This document shows positions 24,801 to 36,100 of a DNA stretch of 64,000 nucleotides, one piece after another. How positions within the stretch are numbered: the stretch's first letter is position 1; each line of letters starts with the position of its first letter. Where the stretch lies: positions 3,308,501 to 3,372,500 of the forward strand of contig CALNXK010000024.1 in NCBI GenBank assembly GCA_942486035.1, in the 5' to 3' direction. Both the position numbers and the translations under genes were made by a program. The DNA is from Porites lobata. Lineage: Eukaryota > Cnidaria > Anthozoa > Scleractinia > Poritidae. The notes beneath the pieces were generated by a model. That model saw only the letters and a program-made list of their open reading frames with translations. It made no database searches and was not told where the DNA came from.

Positions 24801-27800
24801 ATACAGTCCTGTTAACGACGTTAGTCGGGTCATTCCTGGCGTAAGATTGTGCATGATATCATGATATTATATTTAGGTTTAAGTCAAGAACAATTTAAAG
24901 GACTAATAATGTGATTAAACGCATTAAATGCCCGATTGTTTTTGAGTTTCGAGTTTTGAGCAAAACGTTTTGGACAAGAACTCTTTGGTTTCGGACAACA
25001 AAATTTAATATAGTGCTTGTCCGAAGGACAAGTGGATAAGAAAATTTTTCTCGTACTCTGCAGGTGCGTGACTCCTACTGGCAGCACGGCTCCATCTGTG
25101 AAGATTATTCCTCCATCGCTTGCCCGGTATTTCTGATTGGCGGTTTTACGGATCTTTACACAGATAGTGTTTTTCGTATGCTGGAACATCTAAAGTGTCC
25201 AATACGTGCGCTAATTGGCCCATGGTCCCATGAATGGCCCATGGACTCCTCGCCAGGGCCTAGGATAAACCACTTAAAAGAGTGCCTCAGATGGTGGGAC
25301 TGCCATTTAAAGGGCTTGTCCACTGGTATCATGGATGAGCCTGCTTTGCGGCTGTTTTTGAGGGATGGTATGTGTTGCAAGAGGGTCAAGCTAACTGTAG
25401 TTAGGTTAAATTCTAATTGCCATTTAGTGATAACATTTCATAATAGACTTACTTCCACGTTTTTTTTAACTTTTGACCCAGACCGGTTAGCGAAAATCCA
25501 TAAACGCAGCTGGAAGAAAGCGCTTTAATTTCAGTGGAGTTGCCAAGTTTTTAAAGTGATTTGTTGAAAAAATAACCAAGATATTAATAGCTCCGCGAAG
25601 TTGCAGAATTTTACATGCGTTTGTATGGTTGGGGGGCAATTTCGTGCCCACCACCATACAAATGTAACTAGAGACCCTTTAATTCTAAGGCGAGTACGAC
25701 TACGAGTACAAGATTTATGTAGTGCGCATGCACGAGCGTGAGCCAGTGTCATTTTGGAGGGAAAACGTGGTAGCCGTCGTCATTCTACTACGAGTTTTCG
25801 CGCGAATGTCGTGGTGGCGAAAACAAGATATCAAATGTTAGAAGTTTTGTCATTTTGCGATCGGGAGAGGAAGTAACCTCCTTCACTCAAGATAACAATG
25901 CTAACTTTTCTAGCGTACAATAGTAAAATGAAGCTTACTGGGAAGTCTATATTTTGAGAACGCGCGAAAAAACTTCAAGTCAAATCTTGTACTCGTGGTC
26001 GTCCTCGTCCTCGAATCTAAAGGTCTCTACTATGTAAAATATGGTGACTTTAGGAGCAATATCTTTAAATTAATTTAAATTTTGGTTGTTTGTCTTAATG
26101 GGTCTTAATATGATCTTCGTAGTCCTTAACGGGTCAGGGAAATTTTGAGAAATACCTTGAATGCAGGCTGGTTCCCTTTAATTTTCCGACGAAATGCTTT
26201 TCCCGTTTCATATGGGAGTACACACCCCGTTTCGGGATAATCACTATCAGTGAATAATTTCAATTGTCAAATATTGTACTTTTGTACTGCATGTTCTGTT
26301 AACAGGCATTTCAAATGCACACAAGGAAGACGTTTGGCCGGGCCAGTGGATAGCAGAAGATAACTGGCCCTCATCAAATGTACTACTACAAGAACTTACT
26401 CTTCACGAAGACAGACGTTTGGCACCCGAATCGGAGGGCAGAGAAAAAAATGTACTCAACGAATCTGAAACTAAGGTGATTATTAAGACCTCCTTTCTAA
26501 GTGGGTCGTGGTGTGGTCTCCCCTTAGCGTTCAGCCTTGAAGAGCTTCCAGTGGATCAACGCCTCGAGGACGCTTTGTCTGAGTGCTGGGAGACAGCAAC
26601 GCTTAAAGAGCCTGTCTCAGTGGTGGGATTTCCCGAGGTTCATTTACAATTGAGTTGTGATAGACCCTGTGCATTGGTGGCTGCGAGATTGTGCGATGTG
26701 TTCCCGAATGGCGAGTCCTCCCTCATCTCAAGAGGTACAATCTGCATCATGTCCACTTGAATTAAACACTCAACTTATCCTTAGCAATTTTTTACCATAC
26801 CAAGCAATTCACATCTGAATGGTTGCTCTAGTTCCTTCCTCGAGTATCGGTTGCTAGGCAACTCACTCTACCTTGGTAATGTGACTAGATAGAGGTGTGG
26901 CTAATAACCAGCTGCGAGCAGAGTGGCGCTTCGGTGTCGTCTAGATAAGTCGACTTACCTGGGAAAGTTCGAAGCGCTGTTCTGTTCGTAAGGTAGTTTT
27001 GAAGATACCAAAAAGATACCAACAAAAAACGGTATTCTCTTGAATATTAGGGACCTTTAGATTCTACGACGAGAACGAAAACGAGTACGAGATCTGACTT
27101 ATTGTTTATTTGTTTGTTTTTTTTTCGCGTATTCTCAAAAAAAAAAGAGACACCCTAAAAAGTTACATTGTACCTTTTTTTTTCCACCAAAAAGTTAGCA
27201 CTGTTATCGTTATTGGTGAAAGAGGTTAAGCCCCCCCGATCTAACATTTGATAACCTGTTTCCGTCAATACGACATTAGTGAGCTTACGCAACAGGACGG
27301 GAGAGGAAAGAAGACGGCAAACCTTGTGTGACAAGCGTGACAATAATTTTTCTGGAAAAACATTTCCGCCGAACTGCACCCTCCTTTAAACAGCTCTTTT
27401 TGTAAAAGACCAGAAAACATTAACTTAAGTGAAGATCACAACAAAACACGCAAGGAATAGCACTGTCACACACAAGCGTTTTGCAGTCGTCTTCTTTCTG
27501 CCGTCCTGTTGCGTAAACTCACTAATATCGGTTAAAGTCGTAGTAGAATGACGACGGCTACCACGTTTTCCCGCCAAAATGACGCTGGTTCACGCGCGTG
27601 CACTACTTAGGACTGAGAAAATCTCGTACTCATAGTCGTCCTCGCCTTAGAATCTAAAGTTCTCTATCGAATGCACAACAAACAAATTTGCGCGGAAAAT
27701 CTTTTTCTTATGGGGACAAGCGACGCGAGGTGTGCGTGTGTGGGAGCGGGTGGGGTGGAAGGGTCTGAAGAAGAAATCATCTTGTGAGAGGTGCTCTTTC

Positions 27801-29523
27801 GTTCATCCTCGAGTTTTTTCCACGTGACGAAACCAAAGGAAAGATTACGTCATGACCAAAGAGATTCTTGCTTTGAGGAATTTGTAGTTTTTCGTTTCCC
27901 CAGTATGCGGCAGCAGAGCTTCTTCAAAGACTGACCGGTGAATTTAAATATATTCCCATCTTTTCTTTTTTCCCTAGGGGTGTTAAACTTGACGCATCTA
28001 CGAGGACATTCACCTGAAGAAGTTAAACCCGTACCAACTCATGAAATCTTCACAGCACGATTGAAACTGGATTCCACCGCCTATAGAGTCGCCGCTGGAC
28101 ATAAAATACGGCTAGCACTCTCATCGGTCTATTGGCCGTTTGTCTGGCCTTCGCCTCATGTGACCTGTCTCTCTGTACATACAGGAAGTAAAAGTAAGCT
28201 GCTGCTTCCGGTTCGAGTATCAAATGAAGAAGTCAACGAGAGGGACTCTCAGTTAGGGGAGTTTGAATCTTCTGATGCATGTAAGCGTTTCACCTTGCCT
28301 GTTGAATGGAGGAGAAAACCTCGAAAAGCAAGGTATGTCAATTACGGTGCCCTTAAAGGGACAACTTCACGGTTTAACACATGTTCGTTGATCAAAATGC
28401 TGTTTTTTCTGCCAGGACATGCTGTATCGTCTATGAAAACAAAATGATCATGTCGTAATGTTGTCAAAGAACCAATCTGCACACTCCCCTGGCAGTTACT
28501 TGATTAACGTAGGTGCAAATGGCTGTAAATTAATCAACCATGGATTAAAACCTTCAGGTCAACAATGAATTCAACGTTGGTAGTGTTGGCATAATGCACT
28601 AATTTTTCTGCGATTTTAGTACTCCTCCATCCCACTTCAGGTTACTCTGAAGTATACTTCTACTTTGAAATACACTCTGAGATCGCTGAGATACATGTCG
28701 AAAAAATTAATTTAATAAAAAGTAATTTAACCTGTCCCTGTAATGTTGCCAATGTTAGATCAAAGTACAGTAGTTAGGTAGTAGTTGTTTTTACTTTCTC
28801 AAACATTTGCTCGCAAATAGGCAGGGTATTTTTTACCTCCTAACGAGGGAGTTTCGGCCTGATTAATGGATTTGACCCCTGGCCACGTTAGCGAATAAAC
28901 ACAAGTTCAATCCGTTACTACTGAAGAGTGCACTGTATCGAATTGGAACGGCTCTTTGATTGGTTTCGAGGGCGTTTGACCTTCGATTAAGTGTCAATTT
29001 AGTCAGTGTAACGGTTACACCCATCTGCCTCCTTATTTGATGATAGTTTATGTCCCCAACAATTTCACCTGAACATAAAAAGTTAAAAAAGGGAGGTATC
29101 TTGAGAGGTTTTTTTCAATCTCCAAAATCGCTTTCCTTCTATTGTCCTCGTAGGAACCTGGATATTGGCTTTCTGTCTGACGAATATAAACTCACGGTAA
29201 CCTTGGATGCTGGGTGCGTTGTGCTAAAAGACACCAACACGGTATATGATGAGACACGCACTGAAATACACACAGTCAAAGAAGGCCAACCAATCACGGC
29301 TAAGGTCGCCATTCATAGCCAGGTTACTATGAAAAGAGAGGATGAGACTGCTGATCAAAGTAACAGTGGGCGTAACCCATGGAACACAAGACTCGACGCT
29401 TCCAGTGAGATGTGGGCGGATGAGCAGTTTTTTTATTTTGAAAATCGTTTAACAGCTTGGCATTGTAGTGAAGAGTGTTTTGATAGAAAATGGACGAAGA
29501 AAATAGAGCGATTCCATGTTTAA
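21898..29523 (+). CDS. CocE/NonD-family serine hydrolase (peptidase S15-like), bacterial type
   Basis: Eight exons: 21898-22045, 22633-22851, 23198-23420, 24438-24510, 25064-25367, 26306-26734, 27978-28332 and 29154-29523 (TAA). All are in phase, giving 706 residues. The N-terminal WIPVRDGTKLAAKLW and EYLPYR, the oxyanion/cap stretch DMRGTGDSEG, and GKSWGG with Ser128 as nucleophile mark an alpha/beta hydrolase of the Xaa-Pro dipeptidyl-peptidase (S15)/cocaine-esterase group. Asp251 (GGFTD) and His277 (GPWSHEWP) complete the triad. The C-terminal half is the jelly-roll PepX_C domain. There is no signal peptide, so it is probably cytosolic. Members hydrolyse esters, amides or proline dipeptides; the substrate is unknown here. 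As I recall, the closest relatives are proteobacterial proteins, hence possible old horizontal transfer; eight introns and surrounding repeats show it is a resident nuclear gene. AATAAA is at 29576. The ATG is preceded by an acceptor-like AG, so the true start could be further upstream. Confidence 0.9.
23932..24326. mobile_element. MITE of the GGGCACCCAACG family, copy in intron 3
   Basis: Starts AAGGGCACGCAACGAGAATA and ends CGTTGGGTGCCCTT, so the ends are inverted. Interior and ends are about 90% the same as 50515-50911. Words such as CCGAAAATTCTAG recur inside. It has no coding capacity. Confidence 0.8.
25669..26029. mobile_element. MITE with AGAGACC...CGAGTACGACTACGAG ends, copy 1
   Basis: The left end begins with AGAGACC and continues with GCGAGTACGACTACGAGT. 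The right end is inverted (ACTCGTGGTCGTCCTCG, then GGTCTCT). The core word GATCGGGAGAGG...GTAACCTCCTTCA is shared with 42690-42880 and 48909-49459. It lies in intron 5 of the hydrolase. Confidence 0.75.
27049..27665. mobile_element. same MITE family, copy 2, interrupted by another MITE
   Basis: Left end AGGGACCTTTAGATTCTACG and right end TAGAATCTAAAGTTCTCT belong to the family at 25669. The interior is split by the TA-flanked element at 27277-27524. It lies in intron 6 of the hydrolase. Confidence 0.7.
27277..27524. mobile_element. MITE, GTGAGCTTACGCAAC ends, copy 2 (nested)
   Basis: Left end TTAGTGAGCTTACGCAAC and right end GTTGCGTAAACTCACTAA are near-perfect inverted repeats. It shares end and core with 19018-19278. 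It sits inside an older repeat, so this insertion is the younger event. Confidence 0.8.
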
Positions 29524-29575
29524 TACATATTTTTTTTAGAATCCTGATACTTACATTAATTTTTGGAAGGATTTT

Positions 29576-29581
29576 AATAAA
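29576..29581 (+). terminator. polyadenylation signal AATAAA for the hydrolase
   Basis: AATAAA 52 bp after the stop codon, in an AT-rich stretch. Confidence 0.55.
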
Positions 29582-29649
29582 TAATGGTTTGAATTTTTGC
29601 CGGGAAAATATAGTCTTTGAAATTAACATCTCAGAGCCATTTTCAAGTT

Positions 29650-29960
29650 CGAACAAAGTTAACCGAAGATCGTCATCATTTAAATTATTTCCATCCGTTG
29701 AGTTCTTTCCATGTCAACTTCTGCGTCCAACTTCGCCCGTTGATCGCTTGTTCAACCTGTACCTCTACATCTTCCCAAGTTTTACTGTTGTATTCCGGGA
29801 TTCCATTTATACGAAAATTATTTCTCCGCCTTTGTACTCTATCTTCTAAGAATGTGATGCGAAATCTTTGCTAGTTTCATCAAGTTGTTTGTTAGTGGTC
29901 CAGCCCATCTTGAAAGTCAATTCCTCATCGTTTTTTTTAATCTCCTGCACATCCCTCGAA
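29650..29960 (-). mobile_element. decayed LINE ORF1 (L1-type) fragment
   Basis: On the minus strand the text encodes RITFLEDRVQRRRNNFRING, IPEYNSKTWEDVEVQVEQAI and then TWKEL. The pattern (coiled-coil end, then RRNNFRI.GIPE...TWED) is that of L1-like ORF1 RNA-binding proteins. The part before it is in another frame and meets a stop, so it is a broken remnant. Confidence 0.6.
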
Positions 29961-30857
29961 GTCAAAGATTTAATCATCGACTCTGAATGTAATAAAGTTT
30001 ATTCTTTTGCAATTTATTGGTACTTCTTTTGAGTCTCAATGTAAGTGAGTGGCTTGGAATGTCTTTTGAATAAATCAATAGAAGGGAGTGGATTGGATGA
30101 GTTGCAGGAAGGTGTATCAAGCCAGCGCAGCAAATAAATTATTCCTGATGAGGTTTGCAAGCATCCACGGTGAAGATAGCTATTTGTATTGGGGCAGGGG
30201 GGAGGGGTTGGGGGTTGTGGTGGATGGATCTGCGTAAGAAGATGTGAACGCTGTAAGCGTCTAACTGTTCCGCCCAACCATCCGGGTGGAGTCGCAAATT
30301 TATAGGCAAAAGACAATGGAATAATTTTCAACCAATAAGAAAAGAGCTGATGCCTTTGTTTAGCCAATCATGACGAGCTTACGTATTGAATAATTTGTGT
30401 GACGAGGTCAACGTCGAATTAGCAAACAAAACCTATGATAAAGAAACAAGACAATAACAAAACAAATTCAAACCACAACATAAATGTTTATTTAGTGGTT
30501 TGCTTGAACGAGTGAAACTAAGTGTTGGTTGTCGAAGAAACGGAAAACAAGCGGCTTAATTTTATAACTATATCGTGGTTTTAAAGCTATCGACTAAATA
30601 AGCGGTTTATTCACGGCTTATTACATGCCTTCTCGCACGCTTTCTTGCTATTCTCTGTTGTCTCTCCCGACACGTAAATGTTTAGTAGCGGTTTTGAATG
30701 AATAATGTTTACTCCGCTTAATCTCCGTTTCGTCTTCCTACATATAACCAAACATAAAGCTGGGTAACAGACTCGTTGCGTAAATCGAATTGGCGCTGAT
30801 CTAACTATTGTTAAACCTTTACAGACTCATGGGAAAGACAGGTAAAGCGCTTATCAA

Positions 30858-30956
30858 TAGCCTGTTCCAAGCGTTCAGATAGTGGAGAGCGGTGCGAAGT
30901 AAAGAAAGCGATGAAAAGTAGAGGGGGACTGCTATCTGAACGCCTGGAACAGGCTA
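30858..30956. mobile_element. 99-bp foldback MITE with 9-bp target duplication
   Basis: TAGCCTGTTCCAAGCGTTC and its inverted partner (GAACGCCTGGAACAGGCTA) leave only about 45 bp between the arms. The flanks are GCTTATCAA on both sides (30849-30857 and 30957-30965). A 9-bp duplication is typical of Mutator-like (MULE) insertions. It shares its first seven bases with the 55605 element. Confidence 0.85.
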
Positions 30957-31384
30957 GCTTATCAATACAATTATTGTTTTGAGCGCAAACCGTAAATGAA
31001 AAAGAAGCTTCCCAGCGCGCTTTTAGATAAGAACGGAAAGGACTTTACACTGTCTTCTCATGATCTGGCCTCTGAGCATTGACAGATCAAAATACACTAA
31101 TAGATGAAATGTCCATAGAAAAGTAGATCTACAACGGCCAATAACATAAGAATCAAACTGCAAATCACTGAACACGCCGCCAGCCATTCACGTTCCAGTG
31201 ATCACAGTGATATAGCAAGAATTAATCTCCAAAACAGAAAGCGGGCGAGTCACTACGTGAGAATAAAATTTTTAAACTAAGTAAAATCCACGTGGGAAAT
31301 AATCAGGCAAGAGAAAGGGAGCGTTAGATTAATCAAAACACCGCAGGCTAGACACTTAAGTAGCAAGGAAACAATAAAACCAGA

Positions 31385-31640
31385 ATGCGTTGCGTGAAGG
31401 AGAAGATTCCCGTGACAGAGTACTAGTATAGCCAAAGGCCCAAACGGCCGCGCAGGAGCTTATCCCAGTTTCCTTAGCGTTAAGTATGCCTAGGAGTATT
31501 GCTACTCTCCCCCTGGACGGGATGCTAGTCCATCGCAAGGTTACCCCCCAGGAGTATGTCACCGGTACCTATTTATACACCTGGGTGAAGAGAGGCAAAG
31601 TGGAGTAAAGTTCCTTGTCTAAGAAAACAACGTGACTGGC
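31385..31640. repeat. dispersed repeat with GGGATGCTAGTCCATCGCA core
   Basis: CTGGACGGGATGCTAGTCC, ATCGCAAGGTTACCCCCCAG and TACACCTGGGTGAAGAGAGG follow one another. I recall this series from interspersed repeats in cnidarian and mollusc genomes, but I cannot name the family. No coding content. Confidence 0.5.
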
Positions 31641-31915
31641 GAGGCTAGTATAGAGAAGTATATTTAAGGCCAACAGCTTAATTCAAACTGGCCTCATGTA
31701 TTCTGCGGTTATTCCTTTAAAAAATTAAATCGATCATAGGTTACTTATTAGAGTATGATATTTTATTGTAAAACAACGTACATTGTAAACAGCACAGCTG
31801 CAGGAAATTCGCCCTAAAAATAAACTAGTGTTTCTCACGGAGAAATCCGCTTGTTATTGCAACTGATATTCCCTCGTGTAATTGTCAAACCTCGGAACGG
31901 GCAAACGAATGTGAT

Positions 31916-32065
31916 AGAGAGGTTAAGAGTCACGTTTACGGCAAACGGCAAACGTGCGATTCAGGTTAATTATTTCTCAGAATAGAAAATAAGCAGATAA
32001 AAATTGTCCAAACGTGGTACAAATTCACGTTTGCCTTGGCGTAAACGTGACTTCTTAACCTCTCT
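31916..32065. mobile_element. 150-bp MITE, AGAGAGGTTAAGA ends
   Basis: AGAGAGGTTAAGAGTCACG at the left and the inverted CGTGACTTCTTAACCTCTCT at the right give arms of about 40 bp, including ACGTTTACGGCAAACG words. I could not settle the target duplication. Confidence 0.75.
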
Positions 32066-32537
32066 AATGTAGCTTACGCTACGCAATACAGTCATCGCTG
32101 CATTACCTACCAATTTAACATAAACGTTTTTTCAATAACGCAACAAAGCTTAAACAGCTCATTTAGGTTATGATATAACAAGTTAATCAGTCGAGTATGG
32201 TAAGCGGTAGTCTCTTACGGTTACTAAGCAACACAAGCAACGTCAGAGGGACCAGAGCTTACGTAACTGCACGCTGAGTAATTGGTATTGTAAAATCCAA
32301 AAAATGAGATTCTTTATCCAAGTGATACTATCACCAGTGACTCGGTGTAGATTGACGTTGTCAATTTTTGCAACTTTTGCATATACATTATAATACCTTT
32401 GAAAATTAATCTATGAGTATATACCCTATTTAATTGCTGGTTGTCGGGAAAATAATGAAACCATAAAAGATAAAGACACATTATTAGATAATATCCATTC
32501 TTTGTTGTACGATTGACGCTGATGTTTTATAACAATG

Positions 32538-32871
32538 CATCCTCAGAGACCCAGGGGCAGATAGTGGGGGCGAGGGAAAGTCTAAACGGGCGTAAAAATA
32601 AGGCACGAAGAAAAGTAAAGAACGGCCAGAATAGCCCCTGGGGACAATGTCTTACTAGACCAGTTCCAAACGGTCGCCGCCGTTCTGGCTTCTGATTGGT
32701 GCCAGAAAACCAATCAGAAGCCAGAAAGACGGCGACCGTTTGGAACTGGTCTGGTAAGACATTGTCCCCAGGGGCTCTTCTGGCCGTTCTTTACTTTTTT
32801 TCGTGCCTTATTTTTCCGCCCGTTTAGACTTTCCCTCGCCCCCACTATCTGCCCCTGGGTCTCCGAGGATG
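32538..32871. mobile_element. 334-bp foldback element (near-perfect palindrome), 9-bp target duplication
   Basis: Left arm 32538-32698 and right arm 32701-32871 are nearly perfect inverted copies around a centre with CCAATCAGAAGCCAG. The ends are CATCCTCAGAGACCCAGGGG and its complement. The direct repeat ATAACAATG flanks it (32529-32537, 32872-32880), pointing to a Mutator-like mechanism. The same ends flank an unrelated core at 51338-51475. Confidence 0.9.
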
Positions 32872-33131
32872 ATAACAATGGTACATAAGGCGATTTTCAA
32901 CCTCGTTCCCAGGGCTCTCTCCTACCTGGAGGGAGGTTGGGCGATTTTCCCTTTTCTTAGCTTTCACCTGTATCGATCGTCTATGTATGCAGTTTTTTGT
33001 TTCTGTTTTTGTTTTTGTATGTTCGTTTGTTTTTTAACGTGTTCGCGATGCATAAATAATATCAACGTCTTATCGACAAAGAATCCGCGGTACAAACCAC
33101 AGTCTGACTTAACGCTGAGGTGAAAATGTTT

Positions 33132-36100
33132 TCAAACGTCTGTCATTTCTGCTTGCAAACATCTCTCTCTGCTGCCGTTGTGCGTTCCGTTCCAGTTTGG
33201 ATCTTTCTTGTGTTTACATAGCCACCAAATGGCAAAGATACAAAATGCGACAAGAAGGGTACCAACCACAATGATGCCCGCGATCAGCGCCCATTTTCTA
33301 GTGCTGTCCTTCTTCACAATCGCACGCACAACCCCCTTTGTGTGATTGCTACTGGTGGGGACTGGTGCGCGGGTAGAAGTTAGTGACGCACTTCCGGCAG
33401 AGCCTGTGTTAGCAGACCCCTGACCAGATTCACCAACGTCGTCACACATGTCCTCGTCGTCTTCAATGCAATTTATTCCGGTATTGACATCGGGTTCTCC
33501 GACGAGTACAGTCTTGGAATTTACCGAGGAATTTTTTGTTGGTAGAATTTTAACAGGCTTTTTGACGCTGTTGTTGGTTACTAAATTTGGGCTAGTTACA
33601 TTGTTCTCTTTCGTGTTATCGCCTGACGACTGACGATTTTCGCCCGAAACCTCTGCCCTCTCACCCGATCCTAAAGTGTCGGAATCACAATCATCTTCGT
33701 CATCCGAGCACGGTATCTCGGAATTTCCCGCATGTGACGTGGGGATTCGTGAACTGCCGTGGGTGGAAACATGCGTGGTTGCTGCTGGTTTTTGTGAAGT
33801 GGGACTGCTACTTACAGCTGTTGTAGATTCTACTGTGGTGACTTTCAGCGTTGTTGGCTCCGGGTCTCGTTCACAAGTCGATCTTGGGCGTCCATGCCGT
33901 GTGTAGACTTCTTCTCCATTAACAACTCCTTGAACAATATCTACGCCGTTAAAATTGATCTCTTGCAAACAGCCTTCAAAGTTTATTCCCGACGAACGAC
34001 TGCTGGAAAGGAAATGACTTGTGGGCATGCCGCCAATAAAGATATCCCCTTCCCCGTGTCTTAGGTCAAACGAAATAAATTTCCCAGGAAAACGTCGTGA
34101 GATCTGTAGAGCTCCATCAAGAGTCAAAGTAAGCTGGTTCTGGTTCCTTGTAACGCGAACAGAATGCCATTCGTTATCATCGCACGCTTTTTCACGCACG
34201 TGCACGTTTAACTCACCAAATCCAAGATTCCAGCGTAACAAAATAAAACCACGATAAAGTTCGATGAGAAAATAGTCTCGACCGTTGCCGCACTCTAAGA
34301 GCAGACCATTCCGTTTGGCTGTTTTGAATCTGAAAATGATCTTATCCAGCTGCGTTGAAATGGCTTTGTTGGAACGGTTGTATATCACATAATCTGATTG
34401 TTCAAGACCCAGAGCAGGAAGTGCTGCGAATGGAAGAAAATTAAAAGACATTAAGTGATGCAGAGGATAACGGGATTGTTGCATGCCAAACTAGTGATCT
34501 CAGGTAAAAATTGGGATCGGAAGCCTTTGGTATAGGTTCTTTGAGGCGATCAATTAACACAGCCGGTCGGTATTTCAGGGTTTTGAAAGTACGCTATGTA
34601 CAGCGTAATTTCACCTGAAACTTAACAAAACCGTAGTTGATAATCAGTTCAATAATCAACCCAGATCCCCTACTCTGCATAATGAGGGCTTCTTAACCCG
34701 GATCAACTTTCCTAATTCCTACGTGTTTCGTTTTCCGCGTGCCGAAATTCGCTTTAATTTTAAAAGTATTCAGGCGACGTTTTTGACCGAACAGTGAAGC
34801 AAAAGTCGAAGGCAATTATTTCAGCACGACAAGACAGCTACAATATATCCAAGAATGATTGTAACTTCATCGAGTATGTATGGTTCGTGCAATAAGGTTG
34901 TAGCCCTGATCACGGTTATATGTTGTCTCAACAGAAGAATCTCCACTCTGTCAACGATGAATATAATTACTTTGAATGTGGGGAACCATATATAACGCTG
35001 ACGGTTCAGACGGTTCTTCTAAGTGTTTTTGGATCTCGTATTGATTATCCTACCGGATGACAATAATTTAAAAAGTGCAAATAAGCTGTATGAATTGCAG
35101 GGTTAACATTCATACGGCAATAACGGGCACTTTTAATCAGCCTAATTTATCGACTAGTACCAAAGGAGAAATTTATTGACTTTTTTTTAAGCGAAAAAAA
35201 AAAAGAATTCTTGGCTCGATCATTTTTTAAGGGGCCAGCTTTATAGAGAAAGTTTTGCATGTTTTATTTATTTACAGGGCAAAGAATATGACTTTTGTAA
35301 TCATTATTTATATATAATTTAATTTTTATATTGCATCGGTAAATTGAGTTTCAAAAAGACAGACAAATAGGTGTGAATAGTGAAGCATAGGCTGCGCTGA
35401 AAGGATAACTCAATATCGCCTAATATCGCTTCCTGCTGATCGATACATACAGTGCATTTTTTTTTCTAGAGTATTTTTATGTGACCGTGGTTTTTGTGTA
35501 GACTTTTTACGACCCTGCTTCCACTGACTTTTTTCAGCGGTGAGTTCGCTTGGGACAAGCTCCGCTGGATTTACGTTGTTGAACTAAGCCTAACAAAGCC
35601 ACGAGTTTTCTTGAAGCAGCCAGGGCTGTCTGTCTTAGTGTTAAAAAAAAAACAACAACAAATAAATGAGACAAGATGACCGGAAGAGTTTTCATCAAGT
35701 AGCCTTTTAGTTTTACCGCATTTACTCAATCTTCTCTTGACTTGTTACTACCGTTTTGACTTGACTTGACTTGTTACTACCGTTTTCAGAAGTTTCAATG
35801 TTTTATCTTACGGTAGTACTTTTAAAAATCAACTGCACAACGTTGAGGGCTTGACTTAGCAATGTAAAACAGATAATCAAATCTTTGGGGGCTTATGAAC
35901 GACTCTGTGTTGAAGTGATGAATTTTTTTGAGGTATCAAAATAAGACATGGAAGCTATTAGAGTGGCGTGATTTTCTAATCGTCTGTTTCTATTGTAGCG
36001 TGGAAACAAATTAATTTGTATTATCTTGGCTTCCGGCCAGGTCTCTATCATACTAGAATGTATCTAGTGAGGAAGTAAACTGAATTTCCCATCACAAAAA

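Noticed and set aside
32513..33123. Small plus-strand frames around the 32.7 kb palindrome
   Set aside because: They lie on the two arms of a foldback transposon and are read from the same sequence in both directions; no family match.
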